A stretch of 55,226 nt of DNA from Chara braunii (Eukaryota; Streptophyta; Charophyceae; Charales; Characeae). Under the pieces are notes generated by a model. The model was not told where the DNA came from and made no database searches. It worked only from the letters and a program-made list of their open reading frames with translations. Below are positions 52,889 to 55,226 of this stretch, piece after piece. The stretch covers positions 2,223,027 to 2,278,252 of the forward strand of contig BFEA01000053.1 in assembly GCA_003427395.1 (NCBI GenBank), in the 5' to 3' direction. The position numbers and the translations under genes are program-made. Each line of letters starts with the position of its first letter. Within the stretch, counting starts at the first letter, position 1.

Positions 52889-54285
52889 TTCATTCCTTTT
52901 TTTTTGTTTTTTTGTGCCTTCAAGCTCTCTTTTGCCAGCCTCCCTGTCGCCTGCTCGCTACCTCCGCACTCCTTCCTTCATGTCCCCATCGTCGTACTCG
53001 TCACTAAGAAGTTAGCGCTTCGTCCGACCCTGCAATCGTCTCCAGTGTTGGCACAACGCCCATTAGTAAGCAGTACGTCCTGGTGGGCACAACCGGTCCG
53101 ACTGTCTCTGTGGGAGCTCTTGTGGTAGGACCGGCTACCAAATATTTCGATTAGTCTTCGCCCCTATACCCAAGTTGGGCAGACGAGTTGTGCAGCTGTA
53201 TCACCACGGGCCTCCCCACCTTTACTGTGGTGCCCCCTGCCACGCCGTTGCACTCCCTGGCTCCTTCGCTAGGCCTACAGCCTAGGCCTCGGCGAGGCGG
53301 TAGCAGACTTTCAAATGAAGTTTTAAAGTGGGGAAGGGTCCCAACCGCGAAACTGCCACAGTCCGCGTCCCCGCGGGCATGCTTATAGCCAGATCCCTCA
53401 TAGCAGATCATGGTCGGCGGACGACACACCCGTGGCAACCCTCGCCAGCCTCGGGCTGCAGTCCCACCGACTTGCTCGGAATGTTCTCCAATCCACATCC
53501 ATTTTTAGGCTATTGACACTCTCTAAGTGGGAAGCAAGGGAGGCCGCGACCACAGACCCCACCGTTCTTCATGCGTTTCGTCTTTCAAGACGGGCGGGGC
53601 AGGGAAATTCCGCCAACACTCCGACACACCGAAACTCGGACGGTCTCGCCAAAAGAGGTCCGTGCTCAAGGTCCTCGGCTGCCACGACGACCTCCAACTC
53701 CAGCATCACGCCTGAGTCAAGGATCGCCTGAGCAATGGCAAAACCAAGGGGGATAGCCCCACCCGGGCCCTCAACCCTTTGGTCCCTTTGCGCTACTCCG
53801 ATATCCTCGCGCCGTCGCCGCTCGATCTTGATCCCTAAATCTCTTTGATGAAAGTCTGATGCCGTAACCGCTAGTGCTGGGCCCAAGACTGGGTCTAACT
53901 CTGACGAACATCTAAATAAACCGATACTGCGAGAGGCGGAGATCTATCAAGATGTTTTCAAAATCACGGTGTTGTCGATGTCGTCCTCCGTGCGTATGCA
54001 CAGGTCACAGGCAAGCGCACCAATCAAAAGACAAAATCCTTTCAATCCTAGTTTAATCAAAAGAACAAAAATCTGGCCGGCGACCAACGCCAGTTTTCAC
54101 AATCATCAAGTGGAAAAGATATCACTCACGCCTCAAGTTTGCGCGCCCATCCTAGACAGTCATCTAGTCAACGTAAATTATAGACAAAGCCGCGCCTCGC
54201 ATGGAATGCTTAAACTTTAAACCAAACCTATTTTCTGTCGTTTGTAAGAACCAGGGCGGATACCCTTGTAAGGGTATTCACACCT
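52889..54285. other. No gene recognised
   Basis: GC-richer sequence with a palindromic 'taggcctacagcctaggcct' phrase near 53271. The open frames here overlap on both strands and match no family I know. Confidence 0.45.
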
Positions 54286-54440
54286 ACAACGCACACACAC
54301 GCAGACACACTCACACACACGCACACACACACACAGCACACACACACACGCACACACACACACAGCACATGCACACACGCACACACACGCACAGAAAGAG
54401 GTTGTTGTTCCTAACACACACACATGCACAGAAAGACGTT
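54286..54440. repeat. (CA)n-rich microsatellite
   Basis: CACACA runs interrupted by ACGC and AGCA, with 'gcacagaaag' repeated at about 54390 and 54427. Confidence 0.9.
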
Positions 54441-54604
54441 GTTCCTAAGCTTTTTGTTGTGGTGGAGATTGGCGTCTGCATCGGGAAGTGCTCTGTATCG
54501 AGAAGGTTGGACATTGAGGCCTGGGCTGTGCATTTGAGCTCGCCAACATGACTGAAGGTGAGTTTTTTCTTCATTTCCGCTGCTTTGTTTCGTGTTTGTT
54601 TCTT

Positions 54605-54607
<3 letters not shown>

Positions 54608-54649
<42 letters not shown>

Positions 54650-54709
54650 GTGTGTACGTGTGTGTGTGTGTGTGCGTGCGTGTGTGTGTGTGTGTGTGCG
54701 TGTGTGTGT

Positions 54710-54752
<43 letters not shown>

Positions 54753-54814
54753 AAGAGAGAGATCCTGACGAATAAAGAAGAAATGCAGGAGTGCGAGTGC
54801 ACGCGTAGGGGGGG

Positions 54815-54868
<54 letters not shown>
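54608..54868. repeat. (GT)n and (GA)n microsatellites
   Basis: A GT run (54608-54710) with GC interruptions is followed by GA runs (54715-54750 and 54820-54866), the second after a G9 run. Long Cys/Val, His/Thr and Ser/Leu frames on both strands come from these. Confidence 0.95.
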
Positions 54869-54869
<1 letters not shown>

Positions 54870-55018
54870 AAAAAAAAATCGCACGATCCCAATCTAACTA
54901 ACTACGACACAACCCTCCTGCCCTAAAACAATCAAGTGTGGTATCTGCTCCGATCAATTTCCTATTTGATCCGTGGTCCTTCAAGATCCCTACTAAAAAA
55001 AAACAAAAAAAAAATGTG

Positions 55019-55163
55019 CCTGGGAGAGAGGGGGGGTGGGGGGGGAGAGAGAGAGAGTGGAGGAGGGGAGCGTTGGCGGACGGGAGTCACACGTGCGTGC
55101 GCGATCGATCGAGAGAGAGAGACAGTTATGCACCGTGCACACACACACAGACACACACACACA

Positions 55164-55226
<63 letters not shown>
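55019..55226. repeat. G-rich, (CA)n and (GA)n microsatellites at window end
   Basis: G runs with GAGAGA, then a CA run (55138-55166) and a GA run to the last base. The sequence is cut by the window edge. Confidence 0.95.

Larger units (their letters stand above)
6503..55226 (+). other. CID: Host gene extent: CID8-13-like PAM2 and RRM protein, 3' incomplete
   Basis: Three exons (6503-7309, 11732-11842, 36840-36884) join in phase 0. They give about 321 residues of a protein with an N-terminal PAM2 motif followed by an RRM. That order is characteristic of the Arabidopsis CID8-CID13 proteins, which bind the MLLE domain of poly(A)-binding protein and carry two RRMs. Intron 1 is 4,422 bp, intron 2 is 24,997 bp and intron 3 exceeds 18,342 bp. 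The RNP1 exon (normally with an RFAFIEF-like strand) and RRM2 were searched for by eye to 55226 and not found. Either they lie downstream or the scaffold is misjoined. Intron 2 is largely retrotransposon. Confidence 0.75.

Noticed and set aside
54541-54560. Start exon ATGACTGAAG before GTGAGT
   Set aside because: A neat donor follows a short frame, but there is no downstream exon in the window and no recognisable product, so it was not called.
54311-54926. Long Ser/Leu, His/Thr and Cys/Val frames
   Set aside because: They translate GA, CA and GT microsatellites.

Overview
This window looks like nuclear DNA from a repeat-rich streptophyte. I infer a charophycean green alga such as Chara, but no species marker was recognised. 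The evidence is: spliced genes with GT..AG introns; a PAM2-plus-RRM gene of the plant/algal CID8-13 type; dense, nested, decayed Ty3/Gypsy LTR retrotransposons; many GA/CA microsatellites; and assembly features (a 197-N gap, isolated Ns, a retained sequencing adapter).

Host gene. One plus-strand gene runs through most of the window. Exon 1 (6503-7309) encodes a disordered N-terminus with polyalanine and a textbook PAM2 motif. Exon 2 (11732-11842) encodes the basic linker and the RNP2 strand of RRM1. Exon 3 is a 45-nt micro-exon (36840-36884) that continues RRM1. All junctions are phase 0. Intron 1 is about 4.4 kb, intron 2 about 25 kb, and intron 3 does not close in the window (over 18 kb). 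The rest of RRM1 and RRM2 was not found and should lie downstream. The gene resembles the Arabidopsis PABP-interacting RNA-binding proteins.

Retroelements. Intron 2 holds most of the transposons. They are: a solo LTR (12323-13248); a decayed minus-strand Gypsy relic (about 14465-19860) split in its RT by a solo LTR with a CTAG target-site duplication; a truncated LTR-A/integrase/LTR-B fragment (20348-22018); an LTR with palindromic tandem repeats, a TATA box and a PBS, followed by gag-like debris (22029-25217); a composite minus-strand element bounded by two 1.04-kb LTRs but containing a second LTR type and a large internal deletion (25218-32739); and another LTR with its polypurine tract (34301-35465). 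Intron 3 starts with a plus-strand Gypsy element (37423 to about 46500). It has a duplicated LTR promoter, a canonical tRNA-iMet PBS, broken gag and pol, an interrupted RT and a duplicated chromodomain.

Other structure. Two arrays of tandem hairpins stand out. The one at 2713-3165 has a 65-67 bp period, stem sequences that change on both sides, and a constant CGTG loop. The one at 52248-52888 has a period near 175 bp. A minisatellite (46857-47272) and a dispersed AACTTATGGAACATG motif (49703-50347) are also present. A possible unrecognised gene with very short introns lies at 50957-52217. Position 40500-40537 is a Nextera mate-pair junction adapter, so the assembly there is artificial.
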